Of a stretch of DNA of 37,243 nucleotides, positions 1-9,052 are shown one piece after another. The translations under genes were made by a program, and so were the position numbers. The notes beneath the pieces were generated by a model. That model was not told where the DNA came from. It ran no database searches and saw nothing but the letters and a program-made list of their open reading frames with translations. Each line of letters starts with the position of its first letter. Position 1 is the first letter of the stretch. This DNA comes from Candidatus Omnitrophota bacterium (GTDB taxonomy: Bacteria; Omnitrophota; Gorgyraeia; Duberdicusellales; 4484-171), in assembly GCA_028713415.1 (NCBI GenBank), contig JAQTOI010000008.1, positions 1-37,243 of the forward strand, given 5' to 3'.

Positions 1-52
1 AGAAGCACAACGAGAGCAGCTAGGATATTTACAAAATATTTCATATAAGCAC

Positions 53-229
53 AAATTACCACGAGTTAGAAACGAATTTCCACGAATGACAGCTGCAAAT
101 CAGGGAAGAATTGATGCTAAGTGAAATACATTACTGAAAATAGTTTTGTTACTGATTTGTAAATTGTTTTTATGTATATGATATATATTCGTGGTAATTC
201 GTCTCCTAATTTGCGGAAATTCGCGTTTC
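53..229. repeat. Composite inverted repeat (CGTGGTAATTCG family)
   Basis: The window opens with 227 bases free of genes. Positions 53-87 carry units such as AATTACCACGAG and AATTTCCACGAAT; 187-229 carry the reverse complement (ATTCGTGGTAATTCGT, then GGAAATTCGCGTTT). The two arms could pair around an AT-rich spacer of about 100 bases. The right arm touches the leuA stop codon. A related copy lies at 25480-25596. Bases 1-52 show nothing I can name. Confidence 0.6.
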
Positions 230-1727
230 AAAGCGCTTTATTTAACGCATCCAGATAGGCTCTCACCGAAGCTTCTAGGATGTCCGTGCTCGAACCTCTA
301 CCTATGCTGTTTTTGCCGCGAACGTGAATTTCTACGCGCACCAAGCCTTGAGCATCTTTTCCTTTAGTAATCGCTTCAAGCTTGTAGCTTAGCAATTTTG
401 CTTTAATCTTGGTAATTTTATCTACCGCTTTGTAACAGGCATCCACGGGCCCGTCTCCAGTTGAATGAGCCTGGAAAGTTTGATGTTTATATTTAATGCT
501 TACGAAGCCTTCAGGAACGATGTTGGTTCCGGTGATGACTTTTATTGCCTCGAGTTCGTAGATTTGCTTTTTTTCACGCATCTGCGCTTGTGCAAGCGCG
601 GCAATGTCATCATCAAAAATTTCTTTTTTCTTATCGGTGAGCTCCTTAAATTTCGCGAAAATTACCCTGATTTTATTTTCATCCAGCTTAAAGCCGAGGT
701 CTTTTAGCCTCTTAGCAAGGGCGTGGCTACCGGAGTGCTTTCCCAAAACCAATTGCGTAGACGCCATCCCTACATCTTTTGGATTCATAATTTCATAGGT
801 AATGCGTTTCTTCATTATAGCATCCTGATGAATCCCGGATTCATGGCGAAAGGCGTTGCCTCCCACTATAGCCTTATTCACAGGCACTATCAGTCCGGTA
901 AGAGAACTGACCAGATGAGAAGTGCGGTATATCTCTTTAGTATTGACTTGCGCATCTAAATTTTTGAAGGCATCCCTGCGAACCTTTATGGCCATTATCA
1001 CTTCCTCCAGAGAAGCGTTGCCCGCGCGTTCTCCTATGCCGTTTATTGTGCAGTGCACCTGACGTGCTCCGGCTAAAACCGCAGAAAGGGAATTTGCGGT
1101 TGCCAGGCCCAAATCGTCGTGGCAGTGGATTGAAATGACCGCCTTATTAATATTAGGTACGTTATTCAGGATGTCTGTGATAAGAGAGTGAATCTCTTGA
1201 GGGTAACTATAGCCGACGGTATCGGGAATGTTAATTGTGCGCGCGCCGGAGCTTATCGCTGTCTCAATAACCTTAAAGAGAAAACTTCTTTCGGAACGCG
1301 TCGCGTCTTCCGGAGAGAATTCAATATCGTCAAAATAGCGGCGCGCCATGACAGTTGATGCACGCGCAATCTCTAAAATCTCATCTTCCGCTTTTTTAAA
1401 CTTATATTTCAGATGAATCTTTGAAGTAGCCAGGAAAATATGTATGCGGGGCTGTCTTGCTCCTGAAAGCGCATTTTTCACCGCAAGAATATCTTTTTCA
1501 AGGCAGCGCGCCAAGCCGCAAACAACACTGCCTTTAATGTGGCGGCCTACGGATTTCACTGCCTGCAATTCATCAGGGCTTGCTATCGGAAAACCCGCCT
1601 CAATAACATCCACGCCCAGCTTCTGAAGCTGCAATGCTACTTCAAGTTTTTCTTCTGAAGTTAGCGACGCTCCCGGCGCCTGCTCTCCATCACGCAATGT
1701 TGTGTCGAAAATAATAATCTTATTCAT
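228..1727 (-). CDS. leuA: 2-isopropylmalate synthase
   Basis: LeuA condenses acetyl-CoA with 2-oxoisovalerate, the committing step of leucine synthesis in the cytoplasm. The 499 residues begin with the DRE-TIM barrel signature DTTLRDGEQAPG. The metal-binding HCHDDLGLATANS motif follows at about residue 200, and the C-terminal third has the look of a LeuA regulatory/dimerisation domain (VRVEIHVRGKNSIGRG). Length is close to the usual 510. It is the last gene of the ilvB-ilvN-ilvC-leuA series; the gap to ilvC is filled by a palindromic repeat (1735-1805). No clear Shine-Dalgarno precedes its ATG. Homocitrate synthase is less likely because of the neighbouring ilv genes and the full-length regulatory domain; citramalate synthase is a separate gene here (6221-7798). 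Confidence 0.95.
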   Translation of the reverse strand: MNKIIIFDTTLRDGEQAPGASLTSEEKLEVALQLQKLGVDVIEAGFPIASPDELQAVKSVGRHIKGSVVCGLARCLEKDILAVKNALSGARQPRIHIFLATSKIHLKYKFKKAEDEILEIARASTVMARRYFDDIEFSPEDATRSERSFLFKVIETAISSGARTINIPDTVGYSYPQEIHSLITDILNNVPNINKAVISIHCHDDLGLATANSLSAVLAGARQVHCTINGIGERAGNASLEEVIMAIKVRRDAFKNLDAQVNTKEIYRTSHLVSSLTGLIVPVNKAIVGGNAFRHESGIHQDAIMKKRITYEIMNPKDVGMASTQLVLGKHSGSHALAKRLKDLGFKLDENKIRVIFAKFKELTDKKKEIFDDDIAALAQAQMREKKQIYELEAIKVITGTNIVPEGFVSIKYKHQTFQAHSTGDGPVDACYKAVDKITKIKAKLLSYKLEAITKGKDAQGLVRVEIHVRGKNSIGRGSSTDILEASVRAYLDALNKAL

Positions 1728-1734
1728 ATTTTTA

Positions 1735-1805
1735 AAGCTTTCAGCTATCAGCTTACAGCTTTCAGCTTAAAAATTAAAAAGCTGACAGCTGATGACTGAT
1801 AACTG
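1735..1805. repeat. Heptamer inverted repeat (CAGCTTT units)
   Basis: Between the ilvC stop and the leuA start, units of about 7 bases (CAGCTAT, CAGCTTA, CAGCTTT) run from 1735 to 1768. After a short AT spacer they recur in opposite orientation (AAGCTGACAGCTGATGACTG). A hairpin is possible on either strand. Removing it leaves about 8 bases between the two genes. Confidence 0.7.
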
Positions 1806-1806
1806 C

Positions 1807-2799
1807 CTATTTCTTCATCCACGGCATCATGTCGCGTAATTGCTTTCCAACTTTTTCTATCTGGTGCTCATCCCCAGCTTTTAACATCTGGTTAAAATTA
1901 ACCCTGCCGGTTTCATTCTCTTTAATCCATTCTCTGGCGAACTTCCCTTTTTGTATCTCTTTTAAAATTTTCGCCATTTCTTTTCTGGTGCGCTCTGTAA
2001 TCACTCTTTTTCCCCGGGAAAGATCCCCGTAACATGCAGTATTCGACACAGAACGCCTCATGCCGGATATTCCCTTTTCCTGTATTAAATCGGTGATAAG
2101 CTTCAGCTCATGCAACACTTCAAAATAAGCAATCTCTGGCTGATAGCCTGCAGCAATTAGGGTATCAAAACCTGCGGTGATAAGCTCTGAAACGCCGCCG
2201 CAAAGCACTGCTTGTTCACCGAAAAGGTCAGTTTCAGTTTCTTCTTTAAAAGTAGTTTCAATAACTCCCGCGCGAGTCGCGCCTAAACCCTTCGCGTAAG
2301 CCAAAGCCAGCTGCTTTGCCTGTCCGGTTGCGTCCTGATATACCGCAACAAGACAAGGCACTCCCTTACCTTCTTCATACATCCTGCGCACCAGGGCCCC
2401 GGGGCCTTTGGGAGCAACCATAAAAACATCAACTTTTTTAGAAGGCTTTATCTGCTTAAAATGAATGTTAAAACCATGCGAAAAACATAGGGCTTTACCT
2501 TTCTTTAAATTTTCTTTTATGGATTCCTGGTACACTTTTGCCTGCACGTGGTCCTGTGTTAAAATCTGGATAATATCAGCTTGTTTTGCCGCCTCAGCCG
2601 CTAGGACAGGGTTAAACCCGTCTTTCTTGGCCAGCTCATAATTTGGGGTGCCTTGCATTTCCGAAACTACTACGTTTACGCCGGAATCCCGCAGGCATAA
2701 TGCCTGTCCACGGCCTTGAATGCCATAACCTATGATTGCAATAGTCTTGCCCTTTAGCATGTTTAAGTCGGCATCGTTGTCATAATAAATCTTTACCAT
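1807..2799 (-). CDS. ilvC: Ketol-acid reductoisomerase, class I
   Basis: IlvC isomerises and reduces acetolactate or acetohydroxybutyrate on the way to valine, leucine and isoleucine. The 330 residues match the short class I form. The N-terminal Rossmann fold starts with GYGIQGRG at residues 24-31. The all-helical knotted C-terminal domain shows the two magnesium motifs, DLFGE near 190 and the E...E pair in [14 protein letters not shown], with the Ser-bearing [13 protein letters not shown]. The start is fixed by AAGGAGGG just upstream. The loop after the second beta strand (SEMQGTPNY, 46-54) lacks the Arg and the paired Ser typical of NADPH-specific enzymes, so cofactor preference may be changed. 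It follows ilvN and precedes leuA in one operon. Confidence 0.95.
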   Translation of the reverse strand: MVKIYYDNDADLNMLKGKTIAIIGYGIQGRGQALCLRDSGVNVVVSEMQGTPNYELAKKDGFNPVLAAEAAKQADIIQILTQDHVQAKVYQESIKENLKKGKALCFSHGFNIHFKQIKPSKKVDVFMVAPKGPGALVRRMYEEGKGVPCLVAVYQDATGQAKQLALAYAKGLGATRAGVIETTFKEETETDLFGEQAVLCGGVSELITAGFDTLIAAGYQPEIAYFEVLHELKLITDLIQEKGISGMRRSVSNTACYGDLSRGKRVITERTRKEMAKILKEIQKGKFAREWIKENETGRVNFNQMLKAGDEHQIEKVGKQLRDMMPWMKK

Positions 2800-2810
2800 A
2801 AGCCCTCCTT

Positions 2811-2917
2811 AATTGTCCGCCATTCACTTTATACGAATGGCGAGATCTCGCCAAAATCAAAGATTTCGGTGGAAATAGCGACTGGCGCCAGTTTATCAAA
2901 ACGGACGTAAGTCAATT
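2811..2917. repeat. Palindromic intergenic element between ilvN and ilvC
   Basis: This gap contains GCCATTC/GAATGGC arms, a perfect 14-base palindrome GGCGAGATCTCGCC and a 10-base palindrome CTGGCGCCAG. They are enclosed by an outer pair, AATTGTCCG on the left and CGGAC...CAATT on the right. It fills almost the whole ilvN-ilvC spacer and leaves the ilvC ribosome binding site free. No promoter was recognised in it. Confidence 0.5.
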
Positions 2918-3386
2918 AAACAATAGCAATTTTGCCCGTGCGCACCAATTCCTTAATTCCAAAACCTGCAAGCAGCTCTAATAACTGCGTGACTTGTTCC
3001 TCGTCCCCCACCGCTTCTACAATCGCTAAGTCTTCCTTGCGTTGAACTATTTTTGCGACATAGCCTTCCAGGGCACGTTCTAATTTCGTTCTATCTTTAG
3101 CCAAACAATTTACTTTTGCTAAAATAAGCTCCCTGCCGATATATTCCTTCTTCGTAAAATCAGTAACCGAGATTACGTCAATAAGTTTATTCAGCTGTTT
3201 CTTAATCTGCTCCAGTATAGCCTCGTCTTTGGCATCAACCACTATTGTCATATAAGATATCGTGGGGTCAAGTGTCTCGCTGACCGCTAAAGATGAAATA
3301 TTATAGCCGCGCGCGCTAAAAAGCCCTGCCACGCGGGCCAATACTCCGAATTTGTTCTCAACTGATACTGATATGGTATGTTTCAT
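2916..3386 (-). CDS. ilvN: Acetolactate synthase, small regulatory subunit
   Basis: The small subunit binds the IlvB catalytic subunit, stimulates it and confers feedback inhibition by valine. The 156 residues show an N-terminal ACT domain (about 1-75, starting HTISVSVENKFGVLARVAGLF) and the C-terminal small-subunit domain (about 80-156). That is the common length of the bacterial IlvH/IlvN form. A GAGGAG site lies about 12 bases upstream of the ATG, a rather long spacing. It is separated from ilvB by a 114-bp repeat; without that repeat the gap would be about 20 bases, so the two genes were probably tightly packed before the insertion. The symbol ilvH would be equally valid. Confidence 0.93.
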   Translation of the reverse strand: MKHTISVSVENKFGVLARVAGLFSARGYNISSLAVSETLDPTISYMTIVVDAKDEAILEQIKKQLNKLIDVISVTDFTKKEYIGRELILAKVNCLAKDRTKLERALEGYVAKIVQRKEDLAIVEAVGDEEQVTQLLELLAGFGIKELVRTGKIAIV

Positions 3387-3406
3387 TCGTCGCTATCGCT
3401 CCTCAT

Positions 3407-3520
3407 AACGCAGATTACCACAGATAAAGAAACCTAAATAAAAAATTAAGGAATCAACGCAGATGGTCGCAGATAAATTCCTCTGCGATTATCTGCGTTA
3501 CATCTGTGAGAATCTGCGTT
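3407..3520 (-). repeat. 114-bp palindromic element, family A copy 1
   Basis: The ends are an exact inverted AACGCAGATT/AATCTGCGTT, extended to 17 of 19 matching bases. Inside is a second hairpin (AACGCAGAT...ATCTGCGTT with inner CGCAGA/TCTGCG pairs), followed by an AT-rich asymmetric core. That core gives the element a direction; this copy runs opposite to those at 11871 and 14943. It starts directly after the ilvB stop codon. Confidence 0.8.
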
Positions 3521-5185
3521 CTAGGCCAAACCATTAATCATTCGGTTAATGGCTTCTCCAGCCGGCACCATGGGATAGACGTTCTCCTCCGGCTCAACGT
3601 GGATATCCACAAAAACTACGTTTTTTGTAGAAAGTGCCTTCTGGAGCGCTTTTCTAACTTCTTCTTTTTTAGTAACCCGTAAGCCAATGCCTCCGTAACT
3701 TTCTGCCAATTTTACGAAATCCGGAGCGGTAATACAGGTATAAGAATAGCGTTTTTTATAGAATAGTTCCTGCCATTGGCGCACCATTCCTAAATAACCG
3801 TTATTCAATATTATTACTTTCACGTTTATTTTATTGCATACACAGGTGGCCAGTTCTTGAATATTCATCTGTATAGAACCGTCACCTGCTACATCAATAA
3901 CTTCTTTTTCCGGATAAGCCATTTTTGCGCCCATCGCCGCGGGAAACCCGAAACCCATGGTACCTAAACCGCCGCTTGAGATAAAGGTGCGCGGATAAAG
4001 GTATTTATACCATTGCGCTGCCCACATCTGATGCTGGCCGACTTCAGTGGTAATAATCGCCGCGCCGCGAGTTACTTCATAAAGCTGCTCCAGGACATAT
4101 TGCGGTTTTATTTTCCCTTCGCTTTTATAGGTCAAGGGGTGTTTTTTTCTCCAGGATTCTATTGTTTTAAGCCATCCGGAGGTATCCGGTATTTTTTTGA
4201 TTTCTTCCAAGAGCTGGCCCAAAACATTTTTAGCGTCGCCTACAATCGGGATATCCACTTTGATGTTTTTGCTGATTGATGAAGGATCAATGTCAATATG
4301 TATGACCTTTGCGCCCGGAGCAAAAGCGTCCAGCCTGCCGGTCACCCTGTCATCGAAACGGGCACCCACCGCAATAATAAGATCAGCTTCGGTGACTGCG
4401 TAGTTAGCATAGCCTGTCCCATGCATGCCCAGCATACCTAAGAAAAGTTCATCCGTCGCAGGGAAAGCACCCAGGCCCATCAAGGTCAGTGTCACCGGCG
4501 CACTAATACGCTTGGCTAGATCTTTTAGTTCGTGATGGGCGCCTGAAGTGATCACGCCTCCACCTGCATAAAGAATCGGTTTTTTGGCTTGGGCAATCAA
4601 TTTTGCCGCCCTTTTAATTTGTCCGGGATGGCCAAAAAGTGTGGGTTTATAACTGCGAATGTTAACTTCAGCGGGCCAGATAAAATCCGACTCCTGTTGC
4701 TGCACGTCAACGGGTACATCCACTAATACCGGGCCCGGCCTGCCGGTTGAAGCAATATAAAAAGCTTCTTTTATCGTCTGAGCTAAATGTTTTACGTCTT
4801 TCACTAAAAAATTATGCTTGGTTATCGGCCTGGTGATACCTGTTACGTCCGCCTCTTGAAAAGCATCATTTCCTATCAATGAAGTCTTAACCTGCCCGGT
4901 AATTGCTACAAGAGGTATAGAGTCCATATAAGCAGTGGCTATGCCTGTAACTAAATTAGTAGCGCCAGGGCCTGAAGTAGCAATGCAGACTCCGGTTTTG
5001 CCGCTGGCGCGGGAATAACCGTCGGCGGCATGCGCCGCTGCTTGCTCATGCCTGGTTAAGATAAATTTTATGGGAGCGTCATAAAGAGCATCGAAAAGAG
5101 GCAAGACCTGCCCGCCTGGATAGCCGAAAACGACCTCCACTTTTTCTTTAATTAAACTTTCTACAAGAATTTTTGCGCCGTTCAT
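3521..5185 (-). CDS. ilvB: Acetolactate synthase, large catalytic subunit
   Basis: IlvB is the thiamine-diphosphate and FAD enzyme that makes acetolactate from two pyruvates, or acetohydroxybutyrate from pyruvate and 2-oxobutyrate. The 554 residues show the [14 protein letters not shown] entry motif, the cofactor-activating glutamate E47 in [13 protein letters not shown], the SGPGATN loop, and the ThDP-magnesium motif from GDGSIQMN to [12 protein letters not shown] near 430-470. It is the first gene of the ilvB-ilvN-ilvC-leuA series. The ATG lies only 8 bases after a TATAAT box and no Shine-Dalgarno is present, so the message is probably leaderless. That also excludes a leader-peptide attenuator or T-box in front of it. 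Confidence 0.96.
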   Translation of the reverse strand: MNGAKILVESLIKEKVEVVFGYPGGQVLPLFDALYDAPIKFILTRHEQAAAHAADGYSRASGKTGVCIATSGPGATNLVTGIATAYMDSIPLVAITGQVKTSLIGNDAFQEADVTGITRPITKHNFLVKDVKHLAQTIKEAFYIASTGRPGPVLVDVPVDVQQQESDFIWPAEVNIRSYKPTLFGHPGQIKRAAKLIAQAKKPILYAGGGVITSGAHHELKDLAKRISAPVTLTLMGLGAFPATDELFLGMLGMHGTGYANYAVTEADLIIAVGARFDDRVTGRLDAFAPGAKVIHIDIDPSSISKNIKVDIPIVGDAKNVLGQLLEEIKKIPDTSGWLKTIESWRKKHPLTYKSEGKIKPQYVLEQLYEVTRGAAIITTEVGQHQMWAAQWYKYLYPRTFISSGGLGTMGFGFPAAMGAKMAYPEKEVIDVAGDGSIQMNIQELATCVCNKINVKVIILNNGYLGMVRQWQELFYKKRYSYTCITAPDFVKLAESYGGIGLRVTKKEEVRKALQKALSTKNVVFVDIHVEPEENVYPMVPAGEAINRMINGLA

Positions 5186-5193
5186 AAGGGTAA

Positions 5194-5221
5194 ATTATAC
5201 CACTGAAGTTTAAAAAAACAA
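5194..5221 (-). promoter_or_regulatory. Promoter of ilvB, leaderless type
   Basis: On the minus strand TTGTTT (5216-5221) and TATAAT (5194-5199) are separated by 16 bases. The ilvB ATG begins at 5185, 8 bases after the -10 box. The predicted transcription start falls 0-3 bases before the start codon. Confidence 0.65.
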
Positions 5222-5299
5222 CAAATTCCGCCCTTAGGCAACTAGGCTGGTTTTAAAGATTTGAGGCAGCCTTAACCAACCGAAAAACTCAACTTTGGG

Positions 5300-6214
5300 T
5301 TAAGGCATATTTGTAAGAAGGCTGTCTATTTTTTGCACTTCGTCGAAACGCTCCTCTTGTTTAAACATTACTTTCGCTTTAAGAAGATTGCGCTTGGCCT
5401 CCTCGTATTGCCCAGAAAATGCATAAGCAAACCCCAGGCCGGCATACGCCTGGGCATAATTTGGCTCTAGTGCCAAAACTTTCTTAAAAGCCGCAATAGC
5501 TTCAGTATATTTACCCAGAGCATTATATGCAAAACCTACTCCTCGCAGCGCCTCGATACTTTCGGGTTTAATATCCATTGCTTTTTGATAATTAAGTAGC
5601 GCTTCATCAGGGCGGTCAAGAGCAGTGTAAACATCAGCCAAGCCCACGTATGCTTCGGTATATTGAGGATCAATTGTCAAGGCCTTTTTGTAAGATTCTA
5701 CGGCTTCTTCATATTTTCCGGAAGCCATATGAAGATAGCCGAAAATCTGATGCGCTTGGGCTAACTGTGGATCCAATTCAAGAACTTTATTCAATTCTTC
5801 GGACGCTTGGTCATATTGCTTATTGGCGATATATGAAACTGCTTGCTTTAGGTAATCCTGAATATCGCTCATTTTTTCTTCAGGGGAAGATTTTGAAGAA
5901 CCGCCTGCATCGCCAAGAGTTGGCTGCTTTTCTGAAACTGTCGCATTGCCTGAATTTCCATCAGGAGAAGTTCCAGCAGGCACGGGTTTTTCCGGTGTCG
6001 TTACGGATGAACCTAAACTCTTTCCATCAACGCTTTCAATCTGGTCAAGGAAATAAGTAAGCGTTATGCCTTCCATCTCGAGTTTTATGCTTGACTCGCT
6101 CCTTTCAATAATTTTTCCTTCGACGGATTGGCCGCTTTTAAGCTTTATGGTCTCCGCAGACAAAGAAAGGCTAACGCAGCCAGCAGCCAAAAAGAATAAT
6201 ATTATTTTCTTCAT
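5300..6214 (-). CDS. Exported TPR-repeat protein
   Basis: A 304-residue exported protein. The first 20 residues form a signal peptide; AAGC at 10-13 could be a lipobox, although a signal peptidase I site after residue 20 is also possible. Residues 21-65 form a small beta-rich module (KLKSGQSVEGKIIERS). A low-complexity Pro/Ser/Gly linker follows, and about 118-300 hold five tetratricopeptide repeats (for example AQAHQIFGYLHMASGKYEEA). TPR arrays scaffold protein-protein contacts; the partner cannot be told from sequence. It starts 6 bases after the cimA stop, so it is co-transcribed with an amino-acid gene, probably without functional connection. Confidence 0.75.
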   Translation of the reverse strand: MKKIILFFLAAGCVSLSLSAETIKLKSGQSVEGKIIERSESSIKLEMEGITLTYFLDQIESVDGKSLGSSVTTPEKPVPAGTSPDGNSGNATVSEKQPTLGDAGGSSKSSPEEKMSDIQDYLKQAVSYIANKQYDQASEELNKVLELDPQLAQAHQIFGYLHMASGKYEEAVESYKKALTIDPQYTEAYVGLADVYTALDRPDEALLNYQKAMDIKPESIEALRGVGFAYNALGKYTEAIAAFKKVLALEPNYAQAYAGLGFAYAFSGQYEEAKRNLLKAKVMFKQEERFDEVQKIDSLLTNMP

Positions 6215-6220
6215 AAAATT

Positions 6221-7798
6221 TTAGGCGCGGGGTTTGGAATCTTTCAGGAGCTTATATTCAATAGAATCGGCAAGTGCATTATAGGAGGCTTCGATAACAT
6301 TTTCCGAAACCCCAACCGTGGTCCAGCTTTCTTTTTCGTCCTGCGACTCGATAAGCACGCGCACTTTTGCGGCGGTTCCTTCTACGGCGTCAAGGACGCG
6401 CACCTTAAAATCGCTCAGGCGCATTTTTGCAAGAGCCGGATAAAAATCGGCCAATGCGCGGCGCAGAGCGCTATCCAGCGCGTTCACCGGTCCGTCGCCC
6501 TCTGAAGCTATATGGCGCAAGGCGCCCTTTACTTTTAATTTTATGGTTGCTTCGGAAATAAGCTCATTATTTTCACGCTTCTCCACCGTCACTCTAAATC
6601 CGAGCAGCTCAAAAAACTTTTTATATTTCCTGAATTCGCGCTCCAAAAGCAGCTTAAATGAGCCCTCTGCCGCTTCAAACTGATAACCTTGATTTTCCAA
6701 GTCCTGAATAAGCTTGTGGATCTTCTTTGCTCGGGCAGATTTCTTATCCAAATCAAAGGTGAGCTCTTTTGCTTTTAACACAAGTGATGACTTGCCGGCA
6801 AGTTCAGAAACTACAAACCTGCGGTGGTTGCCGACTAATTCAGGAGCAATGTGTTCATAAGCAAGAGGGTTTTTAAGCATCGCGTCTATGTGCACGCCTC
6901 CTTTATGAGCGAAGGCGCTCCTGCCCACAAAAGGCGAAGCATCGCGATGAATCATATTGCTGATTTCGCTGACATAGTGAGAGAGCTCTGTCAATTGCGT
7001 TAAATTTTTCTCGCAAGAAACCGTATGGCCCATTTTAAATTTGAGCACGCCCAAAGCTGTAACAATATCGGTGTTTCCGCAACGTTCGCCATAGCCGTTA
7101 ATTGTGCCCTGAATGTGCGAGCAGCCATCCTCTATGCAAATGAGTGAATTGACAACGGCCATGCCTAAATCGTTATGACAGTGAATACCGAAATCACCAA
7201 ATGAGATTATTTCCCTGATTTCCTGAACAATCTTCTTTATCTCCCAGGGCAAAGTGCCGCCGTTAGTGTCACAAAAGATTATTAGTTGCGCTCCTGCAAG
7301 AATAGCAGCGGATACAGTTTTTATAGCATATTCGGCATTATTTTTATAACCGTCAAAAAAGTGCTCTGCGTCATAAAAAACTTTTTTACCCTGGCTTCTT
7401 AAAAATTTTATACTTCCGGAAATAATCTTTAAATTATCCTGCGGGCTTACTCTGAGCACTTCCTTGACCTGTAAATCCCAGGTTTTGCCGAAAATAGTAA
7501 CATACTCGGTGCCGCATCTAGCCAGACTTATCAGATTTTTATCCTGATGCGCCGGCCTAGCGGGGTGCGCCGTTGAACCAAAAGGTACAAGCTTTGCATT
7601 TTTGAGAGGGTGTTTTTTAAAATAGTTAAAAAACTCTGTGTCTTTTGGGTTGGAATAAGGCCAGCCGCCTTCGATAAAATCAATACCGAAGCTATCCAGC
7701 CGCGAAGCTATATTAATTTTATCCTGCAGGGAATATGAGATGCCCTCGGTTTGCGCGCCGTCGCGTAAGGTCGTATCATAAATAATTAGTTTTTTCAC
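6221..7798 (-). CDS. cimA: (R)-citramalate synthase
   Basis: CimA condenses acetyl-CoA with pyruvate, starting the threonine-independent route to 2-oxobutyrate and isoleucine. The 525 residues carry DTTLRDGAQTEGISYSLQDK at the start, HCHNDLGMAVVNS near 205 and a C-terminal regulatory domain with EGDGPVNALDSALRRAL. The GAQTEG variant and the length fit the citramalate subfamily rather than LeuA (GEQAPG). Functional logic agrees: ilvB, ilvN and ilvC are nearby and no threonine deaminase is in the window. The gap from lysC is 24 bases, and the TPR gene follows directly. Confidence 0.92.
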   Translation of the reverse strand: MKKLIIYDTTLRDGAQTEGISYSLQDKINIASRLDSFGIDFIEGGWPYSNPKDTEFFNYFKKHPLKNAKLVPFGSTAHPARPAHQDKNLISLARCGTEYVTIFGKTWDLQVKEVLRVSPQDNLKIISGSIKFLRSQGKKVFYDAEHFFDGYKNNAEYAIKTVSAAILAGAQLIIFCDTNGGTLPWEIKKIVQEIREIISFGDFGIHCHNDLGMAVVNSLICIEDGCSHIQGTINGYGERCGNTDIVTALGVLKFKMGHTVSCEKNLTQLTELSHYVSEISNMIHRDASPFVGRSAFAHKGGVHIDAMLKNPLAYEHIAPELVGNHRRFVVSELAGKSSLVLKAKELTFDLDKKSARAKKIHKLIQDLENQGYQFEAAEGSFKLLLEREFRKYKKFFELLGFRVTVEKRENNELISEATIKLKVKGALRHIASEGDGPVNALDSALRRALADFYPALAKMRLSDFKVRVLDAVEGTAAKVRVLIESQDEKESWTTVGVSENVIEASYNALADSIEYKLLKDSKPRA

Positions 7799-7822
7799 TT
7801 TGAGGCCCTCACTTTTTTAAAC

Positions 7823-9052
7823 TTATTCCTTCATTTTATCCAGGCCAAATTCTTTATGAAGCACCTTCAGCGCTTCTTTGCCTGTTGACTTAGCCACTAC
7901 ACAGGAAATACTTATTTCTGAAGTAGAAATCATCTCAATATTGATCTTGTTTTTAGCCAGCGCACTGAAACAGCGGGCGGCAACTCCTGATTGCGATTTC
8001 ATACCCACGCCCACCACCGAAACTTTCGCGACACTCTCGTCAGAAACAATGCTGCCTGCTCCTATCGAGGTTGCGATTCTATTGGAGATTTTAATGGCTT
8101 TGGCGAGACTATCTTTGGGTACGGTAAAAGAAATATCCGTCATCTTTTTATGGCTGACGTTCTGCACAATCATATCAATATTAATATTCTGCGATGCAAG
8201 TTTAGTAAATATTTGCGCAGCTATCCCCGGTTTATCGGGCACATCGCAAACAGTTACTTTAGCTTCGTTTTCAGTCAGGGCAACGCCCCGTACCATTGAC
8301 TGCTCAATAAGGGGTGTCTTATCCATGATTATCGTTCCCTCCTTCTGGCTAAAACTCGAACGCACGTATATCGGCATATTAAATTTTTTCCCAACTTCGA
8401 CTGCGCGTGTATGCATAACCTGCGCGCCGCGCGCGGCAAGCTCAAGAATTTCATCAAAAGTGATGTATTTTAGCTTTTTTGCGTTAGTGATAATACGCGG
8501 GTCTGCCGTATAAATCCCATCGACATCCGTATAAATTTCGCACCTATCCGCATGTAATGATACTGCCAGCGCTACCGCGCTTAAATCCGAACCTCCGCGC
8601 CCCAGTGTGGTAATTTCAGATTTCGTACTGATACCCTGAAAACCGGCAATAATCACTATTTTACCGTCCTCAAGCTCATGCTTTATCCGGCGCGTTTCAA
8701 TTTTCAAAATTTTCGCCTTGGTATGATAAGTGTCAGTAATGATGCCTACCTGCGGCCCGGTGAAAGAAATCGCCTCAAAACCCTTTTTATGTATTGCCAT
8801 GGCAAGGAGCGCCGAAGAAATCTGTTCCCCGGTTGAAATAAGCATATCCATTTCGCGTTCCTCGGGACGGGGGTTAATTTTTCGCGAGAGCTCAATTAAC
8901 TCATCAGTCGTATCCCCCATGGCCGAAACTACTACGACGACCTTGTCTCCTCTCTTTGCGTAAGAAATAATTCTCTGGGCGACAGCTTCTATTCTCTCCA
9001 CGTTCCCAACCGAGGTACCGCCATATTTTTGCACTATTAACTTTTTACGCAT
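7823..9052 (-). CDS. lysC: Aspartate kinase
   Basis: LysC phosphorylates aspartate, the first step to lysine, threonine, methionine and diaminopimelate. The 409 residues begin KLIVQKYGGTSVGN (kinase motif) and contain TTLGRGGSDLSAVALA for ATP/aspartate binding. Two ACT domains lie from about 265 to the end, so feedback control is expected. I place the start at 9052 rather than at an upstream in-frame ATG at 9076. An exact AGGAGG lies 6 bases before the 9052 codon and the upstream ATG has none. This start overlaps the end of cstA by 8 bases (ATGCGTAA), indicating translational coupling. It is a single-function kinase with no homoserine dehydrogenase fusion. Confidence 0.94.
   Translation of the reverse strand: MRKKLIVQKYGGTSVGNVERIEAVAQRIISYAKRGDKVVVVVSAMGDTTDELIELSRKINPRPEEREMDMLISTGEQISSALLAMAIHKKGFEAISFTGPQVGIITDTYHTKAKILKIETRRIKHELEDGKIVIIAGFQGISTKSEITTLGRGGSDLSAVALAVSLHADRCEIYTDVDGIYTADPRIITNAKKLKYITFDEILELAARGAQVMHTRAVEVGKKFNMPIYVRSSFSQKEGTIIMDKTPLIEQSMVRGVALTENEAKVTVCDVPDKPGIAAQIFTKLASQNINIDMIVQNVSHKKMTDISFTVPKDSLAKAIKISNRIATSIGAGSIVSDESVAKVSVVGVGMKSQSGVAARCFSALAKNKINIEMISTSEISISCVVAKSTGKEALKVLHKEFGLDKMKE

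Noticed and set aside
3407-3520. CRISPR-like array of CGCAGAT repeats
   Set aside because: Units are 7-10 bases, arranged as inverted arms with no unique spacers of 25-40 bases, and no cas gene is present.
5186-5299. Leader-peptide attenuator or T-box before ilvB
   Set aside because: The promoter is only 8 bases from the ATG, which leaves no room for a leader RNA; no run of Leu, Val or Ile codons was seen.
5650-6060. 136-codon open frame on the plus strand
   Set aside because: Antisense to the TPR gene; repeats in the TPR gene keep the frame open.
7878-8513. 211-codon open frame on the plus strand
   Set aside because: It lies entirely antisense to lysC, whose protein has clear family motifs. 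The product is low in charged residues with no recognisable domain; it is a shadow frame.
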